A stretch of 64,000 nt of DNA from Candidatus Protochlamydia naegleriophila (GCF_001499655.1 NZ_LN879502.1:1426001-1490000); one strand, 5' to 3'; positions 44,589-53,921 are shown, counted from the stretch's first letter. The notes: generated by a model from the letters alone, not told the origin. Numbers and translations: made by a program.

Positions 44589-45770
44589 TCAAAGCGCTTT
44601 TTTTAAGATGGGTGCTTCAACCTGCCGAACATCTCCATTCGCGAGGCATTTTTCCATGACCATGGCAAAGCCGCCATTGCCGAGCACATTGGCACAAGTG
44701 ATGATGGGATCGAAAAGGATGTAAAGAGCAGTAATTAAAGAGAGCATCTCCGCGTTGAATCCAAGTGCACTTTCTAGAATGGGCAGCATCACGAGGATTC
44801 CGCCGCCCGGTACTGCTGCCACTGAAAATTTTGCCAATACAAAATAGCTAGCAAAGCTTAGGTAAACTAAAAGAGACGGTTCAGCAACCCCAAAGTTTTT
44901 AAGTACGGTAAAGGCAAAAATGGGAATCGCAAAGCAGTCTCCAATGAGGTGGATATTGACAGCCGCTGGAATAATAAAGCGGGGAAGATCTGGATTCTGA
45001 GCATTTTTTTCAGCGCCCAAAATACTAAGCGGCATGGCTGCAGCGCTCGACATGCTGCCGAAGCCTGCTATTGCCGCTGGAAGCATGTTTTTTAAACTGC
45101 GCACGCAAGCACTGGCTTGAAAGCGATTGGCTACTAAGTAAATGAGAACTATGTAGGAAAAGACGGCGCAAGCAATCAAAGTAAAAACCAGGGCGTAGTT
45201 GCGCAAAATATGAGCCATCAACTGATCATGATTCATCTTTATCACAAATCCCAAGATAAAGGCTGGAAGCACACAAAGAAACCCTTTCAAAAAGAGAGCG
45301 ATGACCTTTTCGAGCGAAGAAGAAACACTCTCCGACAAGGCAGGCTTCCAGCGTCCAATAACTATCCCTAAAAACAATCCAGAAAACATCGCTGTGCTGT
45401 TTTCAAACCACTTTGAAAGCGAAAATTGCCACATCGGAAGTAGGGAAACACCCTCTTCAGGCAGCGACATCGACAGATCAAATTGATAGGCAAAATGCCC
45501 GACAGAATAGCTGATGAGCGTAGATAAAAAATTGGAGGCACAGACGGCTATCAACAAGAAAAAAACAACTTTAGAAGCTTTTTTTGCCAACTGAGAAGCT
45601 GTTTTAAACAATAATCCAAAAATTAGAAACGGCAAGCAAAAAACGATGATGCTCTTAAGAGACAAGCTTAAAGCATATAAAAATGATTTAAAAGCCAATG
45701 GAAGCCAAGAATGAGAGACCGCAGCCAGCACAATCATGGCCAATAAAATGAAGGGCATTTTCCGGAACAT
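44589..45770 (-). CDS. Dicarboxylate/amino acid:cation symporter (DAACS family)
   Basis: A 393-residue polytopic protein with the serine-rich re-entrant loop GFGSMSSAAAMPLSILGAEK and, further on, a second hairpin and helix with SVAAVPGGGILVMLPILESA. These are the sodium and substrate sites of glutamate/aspartate and dicarboxylate transporters (GltP, DctA, SstT group). It starts with an AAGG immediately before the ATG. A likely job is uptake of host amino or dicarboxylic acids. Exact substrate cannot be told, because the usual acidic-substrate arginine is not obvious to me. Confidence 0.85.
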   Translation of the reverse strand: MFRKMPFILLAMIVLAAVSHSWLPLAFKSFLYALSLSLKSIIVFCLPFLIFGLLFKTASQLAKKASKVVFFLLIAVCASNFLSTLISYSVGHFAYQFDLSMSLPEEGVSLLPMWQFSLSKWFENSTAMFSGLFLGIVIGRWKPALSESVSSSLEKVIALFLKGFLCVLPAFILGFVIKMNHDQLMAHILRNYALVFTLIACAVFSYIVLIYLVANRFQASACVRSLKNMLPAAIAGFGSMSSAAAMPLSILGAEKNAQNPDLPRFIIPAAVNIHLIGDCFAIPIFAFTVLKNFGVAEPSLLVYLSFASYFVLAKFSVAAVPGGGILVMLPILESALGFNAEMLSLITALYILFDPIITCANVLGNGGFAMVMEKCLANGDVRQVEAPILKKAL

Positions 45771-45988
45771 ACCTTTTCTCCAGTCTGAAATTTTATGTTA
45801 AAAATTAAAAGTAAATCGGAACGCGAGTGATTATCGGCCCTTGACGGCCGTACGAAAGAAAAAGGTAGGTGTTATTAAGCCAGAAGCTAACATATAAGCC
45901 TGAGTTTTTGATTCTTTGTATTCACATAGTTAATTTGAATACATCTCTATTTTAAGAATCTGAAATTATAATTCAAGCAATTAATGGT

Positions 45989-46034
45989 GATAAACACCCC
46001 TCTTTATTTTCTTAAATAAAGAGGGGTGTTTATC
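45989..46034 (-). terminator. Strong hairpin terminator
   Basis: A perfect 21-base inverted repeat (GATAAACACCCCTCTTTATTT and complement) with a four-base loop begins 19 bases beyond the stop of the leftward gene at 46054. Confidence 0.85.
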
Positions 46035-46053
46035 AAGATCGCAAAGGCTTGAT

Positions 46054-46464
46054 TTAGATAAATATATACAAGCCGCCGCGATTCAAGTTCGTCTCTTGCG
46101 TGCCAGAGAATAAAAAAGAAACTCCAATTATAAGCGCGGCACTGCTAATTAAATTAACGCGCAATGCAGTCACAGCATTGACTGCGACTTGAGTAAGAGC
46201 GAGGTTGACAAGTAAATGGCAGGCGCGCTGTGGCCACTGAACGACATCTCCGCCAACCATTCTTTTAAAAAGCGGAGTTGTCAATGCATGCACAAGCGAA
46301 ACTGTAGCAGCAATCCCTCCTATAACAGCTCCGACCTCGAAACTGCCAGAGAAAGCCGAGTTTAGCGCAAATGAGTAAATGCCGCTTTTCAATGCTGAAT
46401 CAAGCACATTGTGAGGCATTTGGTCTACGTAAGAATAAACAGCACGTGTCATTGTATCAATCAT
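46054..46464 (-). CDS. Small membrane protein, paralogue of the gene at 43965-44375
   Basis: A 136-residue protein with an AAGGA site. Hydrophobic blocks are FEVGAVIGGIAATVSLVHAL, then TTPLFKRMVGG and NLISSAALIIGVSFLF. It matches the gene on the other side of the symporter in length, order of blocks and the LKSGI/LTTP/LTQ motifs, though most other residues differ. The pair probably arose by an old duplication around the symporter. Function is unknown. A strong terminator separates it from the symporter gene, so they are separate units. Confidence 0.65.
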   Translation of the reverse strand: MIDTMTRAVYSYVDQMPHNVLDSALKSGIYSFALNSAFSGSFEVGAVIGGIAATVSLVHALTTPLFKRMVGGDVVQWPQRACHLLVNLALTQVAVNAVTALRVNLISSAALIIGVSFLFSGTQETNLNRGGLYIFI

Positions 46465-46683
46465 TTTTAATCCTTTAAAGAGTGCATCCCCATGAGTTCA
46501 CAAGCTCTTCTTTAATTGTTATTTACACTTAGTTCGTCTTTTAAAAACGAATCCTATTTTTAAATTAAACTTATAAAGAACGAATAAAGGTAAAATAAAA
46601 TAATTTTAAATTCAAGAATTCAACGGGGCTGAAATGAGTTATAATAGGATCGATTGGATAGAAAAACTACGAATAAAAAATGT

Positions 46684-46721
46684 GGAAGTCTCCCAAGCTT
46701 CTAAGCACCGTGGAGACTTCC
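46684..46721 (-). terminator. Rho-independent terminator
   Basis: Perfect ten-base arms GGAAGTCTCC and GGAGACTTCC with an 18-base loop lie 10 bases beyond the stop. On the lower strand they are followed by ACATTTTTTATT. Confidence 0.8.
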
Positions 46722-46731
46722 TAAAAAATGA

Positions 46732-47433
46732 CTATCTCATTTCTCTTTTGCGTCTTTCGTAAGCATCGAAACGCTCAGCAAAAGACTGCGCAATTTCGGC
46801 AACGCTACTTTGAATTTGCTCTGCAATTTTAGTAGTCGGACCGACTTGCAAACTCTTTTTCTCCCATGTTATGGCTTGGAAGGCCATGGCCGGGTCTAAG
46901 ATAAAACGTTGTAAAGTTACAGATTCAAACAATCTTCCTTCACAAGCTGCTACATAGCCTTTATCGATGGGATAAGCCAAGACTTGAATTTGGAAAGCAG
47001 GTAGAGGTGGTTGCCCAGCTGGAGCTAAAGTGACTGGATTAATATTAACGCTTCTAAAAATCTCTTCGACAAGCTTCTTGAGTTGATCTTCAGTCACATC
47101 CAATTGATCCCCTTCAGGCTTGACGATCGTGACGTAAATCCCAATGTTATTGGTAAGATTCAGCAAATGGTCCCCACCTTCCCATGTATTATTGCGAAAA
47201 ACAATGACCCCTGGGTGTAAGTAGCTCGCTTGTTGCGGAACCAGAGGCTGGACAGCCATAGGCTTAGGCTGTAGTACACCCGGAGTAATGGACACATTGG
47301 GGCGGTTAGCGTGCATGGGGGGAAGCGACTCCATTCTCGATCCGCCTGGGCCAGTCTGTGCATGAGCAAAACCGCTATAAATAACTGACAATGAAAAAAA
47401 CGCAGCTAAGCAAATTCCGGCAATCTTTTGCAT
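46732..47433 (-). CDS. Secreted protein of unknown function
   Basis: A 233-residue protein with an AAGGAG site and a clear signal peptide (MQKIAGICLAAFFSLSVIYS then GFAHA). The mature part starts with a proline-rich stretch (about 30-75). A mixed alpha/beta domain follows (HPGVIVFRNNTWEGGDHLLN) and the protein ends in a charged helix (QSFAERFDAYERRKREMR). It lies 54 bases downstream of the caspase-like gene on the same strand, with a perfect hairpin between them that abuts its ribosome site. The two secreted products may work together. I do not recognise a family. Confidence 0.65.
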   Translation of the reverse strand: MQKIAGICLAAFFSLSVIYSGFAHAQTGPGGSRMESLPPMHANRPNVSITPGVLQPKPMAVQPLVPQQASYLHPGVIVFRNNTWEGGDHLLNLTNNIGIYVTIVKPEGDQLDVTEDQLKKLVEEIFRSVNINPVTLAPAGQPPLPAFQIQVLAYPIDKGYVAACEGRLFESVTLQRFILDPAMAFQAITWEKKSLQVGPTTKIAEQIQSSVAEIAQSFAERFDAYERRKREMR

Positions 47434-47443
47434 ATGTTTACTC

Positions 47444-47478
47444 CTTGATGCATTAAATAAAAAATTTAATGCATCAAG
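47444..47478 (-). terminator. Hairpin between the caspase-like gene and its neighbour
   Basis: Perfect 15-base arms (CTTGATGCATTAAAT and complement) with a five-base A/T loop. On the lower strand it directly adjoins the AAGGAG site of the next gene. It may terminate or attenuate readthrough, or control translation of that gene. Confidence 0.7.
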
Positions 47479-47487
47479 AATTTGTAA

Positions 47488-48240
47488 TCAACGGGAGATT
47501 TGGCAAACAGGCTTTTGGATGTGATTAATATAGCCATTAGCGCGCTGGAGAAGGTTTTTCCAGCTAGGAGTCTTTTCAGATAGTTCTTTATTCAAACTAG
47601 CAAAAAAGCACTGGGTATAGAGGCCTCCAAAGCGAGAACCATAAGAGAATTGCCCCGGACTGCAGCTAGAAATCAGGATACACCCTTTTGCATTGCAAAA
47701 AAGCTGCCTGTATCCCCGATTGTTGGGTTGAATTGTGGAGAGGTTAACCTGGATATTTTTTCCTTCGTTCGTAAATCCCCTTTCAACGTAGTTATTGCAA
47801 CAATCGGACATAATTAAGGCAAATCTAGGCTTTTTATCACTAATCGTATCCGAGACCCATTTTAAATCGATCCCTTGCTTATAGAATTCAAACATCAAAA
47901 AAGGACAAGGCGTATTTTTTTGAGCCGTTCTATAACCATGTCCTGAAAAGAAAAAGACTACAGCATCATCAGCGCCAACTGCCAGATCCTTTATGTAATT
48001 GGAAACGACATCTTTTTGAAACTCTCGTCCCGAAAAGCTCTTTTCTTTCAGCGTCATCTGCGTGTGTTTGGAGATCACTCTCAACTCTTGCTGCCACTTG
48101 GCAAGATCTGGTCTTGTAATCGAACTGATGTCATGGACCGTATCAGCCACAAGAATGGCATGTAGCGTCTTGGCCATGATGGTTTGGCTTGGAAGAATCA
48201 AGCCAATTAATAAAACAATGTAAATGGAAACTTTATTCAT
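47488..48240 (-). CDS. Secreted caspase-like (peptidase C14) protein
   Basis: A 250-residue protein with an AAGGG site and a signal peptide (MNKVSIYIVLLIGLILPSQT then IMA). The core shows the caspase fold pattern: TLHAILVADTVHDI, the catalytic histidine in VVFFFSGHGYRT (His101), then RFALIMSDCCNN with Cys148 (or Cys147) in the position of the catalytic cysteine. Metacaspases usually have D-S-C and here it is D-C-C. Later ILISSCSPGQFSYGSRFGG forms the specificity region. It is likely active outside the cytoplasm, possibly on host proteins or in the periplasm. It precedes another secreted protein. Confidence 0.8.
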   Translation of the reverse strand: MNKVSIYIVLLIGLILPSQTIMAKTLHAILVADTVHDISSITRPDLAKWQQELRVISKHTQMTLKEKSFSGREFQKDVVSNYIKDLAVGADDAVVFFFSGHGYRTAQKNTPCPFLMFEFYKQGIDLKWVSDTISDKKPRFALIMSDCCNNYVERGFTNEGKNIQVNLSTIQPNNRGYRQLFCNAKGCILISSCSPGQFSYGSRFGGLYTQCFFASLNKELSEKTPSWKNLLQRANGYINHIQKPVCQISR

Positions 48241-48450
48241 GAGTGCCCTTAAAATAGTGGGAAGGAGGTAATTCTAGTTAAGCGCTGAATTATACGCAAT
48301 CTATTACCCTCACAAGGCATTCTGAGGATCAATTTCACTTTTTAATTATATATAAAAATAGGTGTAAGAAACGATCTATTGATCGTTCGTAAAAAATTTA
48401 GGGAAGGTGGATGAATCTTTTAGTGAAAACGGCGATAGGGAGAGAAGCAA

Positions 48451-49560
48451 TCAAACATTCAAGCCAATGCTTCGATTCATGAGCATCGCATCGACTAGGA
48501 CAAGGGCAAACATAGCCTCAACCACAGGAACGGCTCTAATCGCTACGCAAGGATCGTGGCGTGAGCCTTCCGGCAATTTTAGATTTTTCGATTCCCCTTC
48601 GATCGAGGCAGTCTTTTGATCCTGCCCAATGGTAGAGGTTGGTTTAAAGGGAACACGGACCACAATTGGCATGCCATTTGAAATTCCGCCAAGAGTCCCG
48701 CCTGCATGGTTGCTCGTCAAAATAATTTTTTGGTTTTCAATGGCGAAAGGATCATTATGTTCCGAACCTTTCATGCCGGCTGCCATGAATCCACATCCTA
48801 TCTCAAATCCTTTAGAAGCTGGTATGGAAAGCATGGCTTTGGCTAAATTGGCCTCTAATTTTTCGTAGACCGGGTCTCCGAAGCCTACAGGGACATTGAA
48901 AGCAGCAGCTTCGACAATGCCGCCGACCGAATCTTTTTCTTTCTTAGCCATATCAATGGCAGCCTCTATCTGCTGGGCCGTTGCAGAATCGGGACAAAAA
49001 ACTGCGCTTTCTCTTATGCGTACATGCAAAAGGCTCGTATCGCTGCTAAAGTACGATAAATCAAAGTCTCCTTTTATAGCCCCTGCCGACCGCAAGAAAG
49101 CGACGACTTTCACACCAATGACTGATAATATCTTTTTAGCAATAGCGCCGGCTGCTACCCTGCAAGCCGTCTCTCTTGCAGAGGCTCGCCCGCCACCTCG
49201 ATGATCGAAGCTGCCATACTTTTGCAAGTAGGTATAGTTGGCATGTCCCGGCCTTAATAAAGTTTGCATGGATTCATATGACTGCGATCGTGCATCCAGA
49301 TTCCAGATGATCAGTGAAATGGGAGCTCCGGTTGTCGCCCCTTCAAAAACCCCGGATAAAATTTCAACGCAATCTTTTTCCTGCCTAGGAGAAGTAAAGG
49401 CATTTCGTCCCGGCATCCGCCAAAATAATTCAGCGTTAATATCATCCTCGCTCAAGGCTAGGCCGGCTGGACACCCATCGACAACTACTCCAATGGCCTT
49501 ACCGTGCGACTCGCCCCAAGTCACAATTTTAAATATATTTCCAAAACTATTCGACGCCAC
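48451..49560 (-). CDS. aroC: Chorismate synthase
   Basis: A 369-residue enzyme with GESHGKAIGVVVDGCPAGL near the N-terminus and GRASARETACRVAAGAIAKK, the FMN-binding family signatures. It removes phosphate from EPSP to give chorismate. It follows aroK by 13 bases, so it is the third gene of the shikimate unit. The segment NDPFAIENQKIILTSNHAGG, then TLGGISNGMPI, is intact. aroB is not adjacent, unlike the order I recall in Chlamydia. Confidence 0.97.
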   Translation of the reverse strand: MASNSFGNIFKIVTWGESHGKAIGVVVDGCPAGLALSEDDINAELFWRMPGRNAFTSPRQEKDCVEILSGVFEGATTGAPISLIIWNLDARSQSYESMQTLLRPGHANYTYLQKYGSFDHRGGGRASARETACRVAAGAIAKKILSVIGVKVVAFLRSAGAIKGDFDLSYFSSDTSLLHVRIRESAVFCPDSATAQQIEAAIDMAKKEKDSVGGIVEAAAFNVPVGFGDPVYEKLEANLAKAMLSIPASKGFEIGCGFMAAGMKGSEHNDPFAIENQKIILTSNHAGGTLGGISNGMPIVVRVPFKPTSTIGQDQKTASIEGESKNLKLPEGSRHDPCVAIRAVPVVEAMFALVLVDAMLMNRSIGLNV

Positions 49561-49573
49561 CTAAAACCTCTTC

Positions 49574-50122
49574 TCATCCTTGATAGTTGAGCGCATCTTG
49601 CAGACTTAACGACATCTCATAGAGACGTTTTAAGGTCTGCGTCATATCTTCTTGCTGGATCGTCAAAATCTGATCCGCCCATTTTTCGTAGATAGCCGAT
49701 CTCTCTTCATATAAATGCTTTAATGAATTTTCAGGATCACCTTTATCTAAATAAGAGGGCAAAGAAGTGCGAGTCAAAATCCGCTCCTTTAAAACCTGGA
49801 AAGACACTTCCAGATAAATAACATGGCTATGTTTTTTTAAAGAGTATCCATTGCTCTCATTCATCAAACACCCGCCTCCGGTTGCAATGACAGCTCCTCT
49901 TAAGGTATGCTCCAACCCCGCCACGACCTCTGCTTCCAAGCGACGAAAGTAATCTTTGCTAAAGGTACGGTAGATTTCTCTGCACGACAAAGAGGGATGG
50001 TATTGCTGGATCAAGTCATCTGTGTCAATAAAAGGGCGATTAAGCTGCTTGGCAAGCAATCGGCCAAAGGTTGTTTTTCCACTGGCTTGAAAGCCAATAA
50101 GCATCACATTCTTAGCCAACAT
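49574..50122 (-). CDS. aroK: Shikimate kinase
   Basis: A 182-residue P-loop kinase with GFQASGKTTFGRLLAKQL (Walker A), FIDTDDLIQQYHPSLS carrying the shikimate-binding Asp, and VIATGGGCLMNES. It phosphorylates shikimate at O3 in the cytoplasm. Its first 11 bases overlap the end of the aroD-aroE-aroA fusion gene, which means translation is coupled. Length is normal. The Lys/Arg of the lid (TRTSLPSYLDKGDPE) is visible. Confidence 0.95.
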   Translation of the reverse strand: MLAKNVMLIGFQASGKTTFGRLLAKQLNRPFIDTDDLIQQYHPSLSCREIYRTFSKDYFRRLEAEVVAGLEHTLRGAVIATGGGCLMNESNGYSLKKHSHVIYLEVSFQVLKERILTRTSLPSYLDKGDPENSLKHLYEERSAIYEKWADQILTIQQEDMTQTLKRLYEMSLSLQDALNYQG

Positions 50123-52922
50123 AAGCCCCCATATTCCTCATATCTTCAATAAATCCAGGATAACTCTTTTGGATGCATGCCGTTCCTTCAACGATCGTTT
50201 CTCCCTCTGCAGCCAATCCCGCAACGATCAATGCCATGGCCATGCGATGGTCCTGATAACTTTGGACTAGGGCTCCTTTTAAATTCGACGGATGAATAGT
50301 CAACACATCGGCAGTCTCTTCGATCCTAGCCCCCATTTTTTTTAATTCTTTAGTGATGCAAGCCAATCGGTCGCTTTCCTTGTGGCGGGCAATTGCCCCA
50401 TTGACTAAACGCGTTTCGCCTTCGGCAAAGCATCCCAAGACAGCTAAAATAGGGACTGCGTCAATAAATGCATTGACATCAATTTCTTTTCCAATGAGGA
50501 GCGATCCTTTACAGACGCGCAAAGAGCCGGCTGTGCGGTCAATGTCAATAGCGGCGCCCATCGATTGCAAGAGATAAACAAGCTCTTTATCTCCTTGTAT
50601 ATCATCCATGTCAGCTCGATGGATAGTAATCTCAGACTTCGTCACCAAGGCTGCAACGATCGGGAAAGCTGCCGAACTCAAGTCACCTGGAATCTGTATG
50701 TGAAAACTCGGCCTTTCACGGCATCCTTTTACGACAAAATGTTCAAAGTTTTCTTGCGTATAAGAAACTCCTAAGCGATCAAGCCATGAAAGCGTTAAGG
50801 CAATCCAGGGCTTTTCGCCAGCTTTACGAACAAAAATTTCTGTTACGCCATCGACAAAAGCGGCAGCCATCAATAAAGCTGAAACGGGCTGAGAATCCGT
50901 GCCATCTAATTCTGCCTTGCCCGGAATAAGGGGCCCCTTAATAATTAAGGGCGCGTAGCCATTTTGCCGCGTCGATTTAGCCCATACTCCCAATTGACTT
51001 AAACCATCTAGTAGCGGTTGAGCCGGCCGATTGGAACAAATGGAATGATCACCCGTGATGACCGTGTATCCAGAACTTAATGCTGCGAGTGCGCCAACGA
51101 AACGCAAAACCTGCCCCGAATTGCCCGAATCGATAATACCAGCCGGCGTTTGCGGCCTCCCGCCTACTCCAATAATGGTCATTCCTTGATCATCTTGCCT
51201 GACTTGGGCTCCAAGTTCTATCGCTGCGCAGATCGCTTGGGTCACATCAGGCGAATGGAGAGGATTGTCGATCCGCGAAATGCCTTGTGCCATAGCACCC
51301 AATAAGACGGCTCGCACCGAGTGTGATTTGGAAGGCGGAAGTGAAAGAGAGCCGTTTAGAGCACTTTTTTGAACTTTGACATGTTTTTTATTGGCAGAAG
51401 TCATTGGCAAATGGTCTCGAATGGTTTGTTCAATTACCCTTTGATCGACCCCTGCGCCAAACCAGCAAACGAATTGCTGGACTGCTTGATGGACAAAAAG
51501 GTCAATGCCACGATAGGTCTGACAGCCTTTTAGCCTGGCCTCGCGAAGAAGGCGTGTTTCTTGAGGGTTAGAGATCACATCCAAAACGTGAGCATTCGAC
51601 AAGATCCAATCGGACAAAATAGGCATATCGTCCAATCGCGGAGCCATTCCAACAGAAGTTGCTTGTACTAAAACGTCATACCCATCTTCCATCAAGCTGG
51701 CGAGTTTATCCAATGCCCCCCAAGCAGTGTTATATTGCTTCGCAAGCATTTCTGCACGCCTGGATGTCCGATTCAATATTGTTAATTGAGCCCCCTCTTT
51801 TTTTGCTTCGTGCGCAATCGCTCGTGCCGTACCTCCAGCACCTAAAATGACCATTTTTTTGCCTTTTAGATTGGTGATCGCCAATGTCTTTAGCGCTCCT
51901 ATCCCATCTGTATTATAGCCTCTGATTCCATCTGGAGTAAAAACAAGAGTATTGCATGCCTGCACAGCCGCTTCTTCTGGATAAAAAGTCTCGATGGAGG
52001 AATGAACAAGCTCTTTATGCGGCATCGTCACACTAAGGCCGCCAATTGGAAATAGCGCAATCTTTTGAAAGAAAGCAGTCAATTCACTCTCTTTGACATT
52101 AAATTTGAGATAAACGGCATTTTGCTGCAATTTTTGAAAAACAGCGTTATGAGTCAAATGGCTTACACTCTTATCAACTGGATGTCCAATCAAACCGAAT
52201 AGGCGCGTTTGGTGGTTTATTTTTCTAAAGGAATAGGTTTCCAAAAGAGTCTGAATAGAAAGCTGTCCCGGAGCCGTCTCCAATCCTATATCTGCCGCAG
52301 CAAAAGTAAAGGGCTGGCCGACGAGCGGAGCCAAAATGCGGGTGCATTGACCAAGCTCGCCCATGCCAACGACGCAAAGCTGGCTCTTTTGTATATTAGC
52401 CTTCTTCGCCAATTCAAGCAGACGAAAAGAATCAATGATAGAATGCGCATAAGTGGCGAGCTTATAATAGGTTCCTCCCCGAATAGCAAAAAGTTTATCT
52501 AAGCACTCCTCTAAGTCAGCAGGAGTCCCGACCATGTCATGCCAGGAAACAATCCACTTTGTTTTGGGTGAAAGCTTTTGCAATTCCTCAATAGATTCAG
52601 GCGGCATATCAGCTTCTACATCGACAAGATCCGGACCTTTTGTGGCTAATTGTCTGAGGAGCGCAAACTGCTCAGCACCACTCCCTTTGTAATACCCTCC
52701 TTGGGAAACCTTGCGTAATGTCCACAGTAATGGAAGTGATGTGATTTGCTTAAGCTGCATCAATTCGTCAAAATCGATCTTGATAAGCCTATCCAAACGG
52801 ATTTCTATTAAATCAGCACCTCTATGCATGTGACTAATTTGATTGGCTAAATCCCTATAAGTTGCCCCCATTACAGAAACGCAAATAGGGCAAAGCGGCG
52901 ATTGATGAGAGGATGTGGACAT
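50112..52922 (-). CDS. Trifunctional 3-dehydroquinate dehydratase / shikimate dehydrogenase / EPSP synthase
   Basis: A 936-residue three-domain protein. Residues 8-215 are a type I dehydroquinase (AroD) with catalytic His128 in VSWHDM and Schiff-base Lys154 in YYKLATYAHS. Residues 240-500 are shikimate dehydrogenase (AroE) with GHPVDKSVSHLTHNAVF, Lys303 in TMPHKEL, Asp339 in YNTDGIGA and the NADP loop GAGGTARA (361-368). Residues 512-936 are EPSP synthase (AroA) with LPPSKSHSVRAVLLGA (about 528) and DSGNSGQVLRFVGAL. A later RHKESDRLA completes it. AroD-AroE fusion is known in chlamydiae, while the added AroA is unusual. The three active sites carry out consecutive steps except the kinase step, and the kinase gene overlaps the 3' end. 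Confidence 0.93.
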   Translation of the reverse strand: MSTSSHQSPLCPICVSVMGATYRDLANQISHMHRGADLIEIRLDRLIKIDFDELMQLKQITSLPLLWTLRKVSQGGYYKGSGAEQFALLRQLATKGPDLVDVEADMPPESIEELQKLSPKTKWIVSWHDMVGTPADLEECLDKLFAIRGGTYYKLATYAHSIIDSFRLLELAKKANIQKSQLCVVGMGELGQCTRILAPLVGQPFTFAAADIGLETAPGQLSIQTLLETYSFRKINHQTRLFGLIGHPVDKSVSHLTHNAVFQKLQQNAVYLKFNVKESELTAFFQKIALFPIGGLSVTMPHKELVHSSIETFYPEEAAVQACNTLVFTPDGIRGYNTDGIGALKTLAITNLKGKKMVILGAGGTARAIAHEAKKEGAQLTILNRTSRRAEMLAKQYNTAWGALDKLASLMEDGYDVLVQATSVGMAPRLDDMPILSDWILSNAHVLDVISNPQETRLLREARLKGCQTYRGIDLFVHQAVQQFVCWFGAGVDQRVIEQTIRDHLPMTSANKKHVKVQKSALNGSLSLPPSKSHSVRAVLLGAMAQGISRIDNPLHSPDVTQAICAAIELGAQVRQDDQGMTIIGVGGRPQTPAGIIDSGNSGQVLRFVGALAALSSGYTVITGDHSICSNRPAQPLLDGLSQLGVWAKSTRQNGYAPLIIKGPLIPGKAELDGTDSQPVSALLMAAAFVDGVTEIFVRKAGEKPWIALTLSWLDRLGVSYTQENFEHFVVKGCRERPSFHIQIPGDLSSAAFPIVAALVTKSEITIHRADMDDIQGDKELVYLLQSMGAAIDIDRTAGSLRVCKGSLLIGKEIDVNAFIDAVPILAVLGCFAEGETRLVNGAIARHKESDRLACITKELKKMGARIEETADVLTIHPSNLKGALVQSYQDHRMAMALIVAGLAAEGETIVEGTACIQKSYPGFIEDMRNMGAYVG

Positions 52923-53074
52923 GCAATTTTCCTAAATGAGCAAGCTTACTAAGACATACGTTTGATAAGTATTCGGGTAGTGATAAATAGAATCAATCAT
53001 TCATCGCTTAAGAAAAAATGACACCAAGTGGTATCACTTTTATTTAATAGCTTAAATGGCAAAGAATAAACATT

Positions 53075-53683
53075 TCAATTCTTATTCGAATCTTGGGAGT
53101 TCAGATGAAAAGAATTAATGAAGTAATCGTAGTCTTCTCGGTTGTAATCCTTATTTCTCGCGACATAGGTAAGAACATAAACCGTTTTGTCATTCATGAA
53201 TGACTTACCTTCGATATCGAATTCTTTGTTGACCATGTGAAAATCTACCGCTGGAAAACCCAAAAAGACAGCATCCCGGCTTTCTAACAAATGATTGGCG
53301 GGATCGCTTGCAACTAATTCATCGACGACAGATTGAACCGTTTGCGTTTTATTCACCGTATCATAGTCTTGAGGATATGTAATGACGCTAACCATAAAAA
53401 CAGTCCCATTGATTGTTTCTGAAGCGTACATTTCATAGCGGCGTTTCTTATCTGTATTGGGAATGTTGACAGCTTCTTTTGCGAACTGGGGAACGGCTGG
53501 AAATAAGACCTTAAACCCGCCAGATTGAGGCGAAAAATCTCGCCAACTTGCATGAGGATCGATAGTCATTGTTGGCGTTGTAAATCCAGGAAGGACCTTA
53601 TAGGCATCTTTTAAATTGGTTGCCAAAAAAATTACGCCTACCATAAGCGCAATAAAGATTCCCATAATAATCGTTTTATACAT
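53075..53683 (-). CDS. Membrane-anchored protein of unknown function
   Basis: A 202-residue protein with one N-terminal transmembrane helix (residues 6-22) and an extracytoplasmic domain. The domain begins ASWRDFSPQSGGFKVLFPAV and has a strand-rich middle (NGTVFMVSVITYPQDYDT). A DFxxVNxxFDIEGK segment and an aromatic C-terminus (YDYFINSFHLNS) follow. An AGGTGG site precedes the ATG. It resembles conserved single-anchor proteins seen next to housekeeping genes, but I cannot name a family. It stands alone. Confidence 0.65.
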   Translation of the reverse strand: MYKTIIMGIFIALMVGVIFLATNLKDAYKVLPGFTTPTMTIDPHASWRDFSPQSGGFKVLFPAVPQFAKEAVNIPNTDKKRRYEMYASETINGTVFMVSVITYPQDYDTVNKTQTVQSVVDELVASDPANHLLESRDAVFLGFPAVDFHMVNKEFDIEGKSFMNDKTVYVLTYVARNKDYNREDYDYFINSFHLNSQDSNKN

Positions 53684-53921
53684 ACCACCTCATAGCTGCT
53701 AGCTTTTTCCGTCCCTTAATTTTCACTCAATCAAGGTCAAGAGCATTTACTCTCTCGTACACCAGAGCGCATTATCAAATTCATAATGCCCATACGAAAG
53801 ATTATTTCTCAAGCGGGTTAAAATAAAATTTTAAACATTATTTGATTTCGGCAAAGAGCTTGACTGCAGCGCTCAAAAATTGGCAGCCTGCATTACTTTT
53901 TTCAAAACTTCACTGCGCGTT

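Noticed and set aside
48407-49564. Rightward frames over the chorismate synthase gene
   Set aside because: Antisense shadows of a well-supported enzyme gene.
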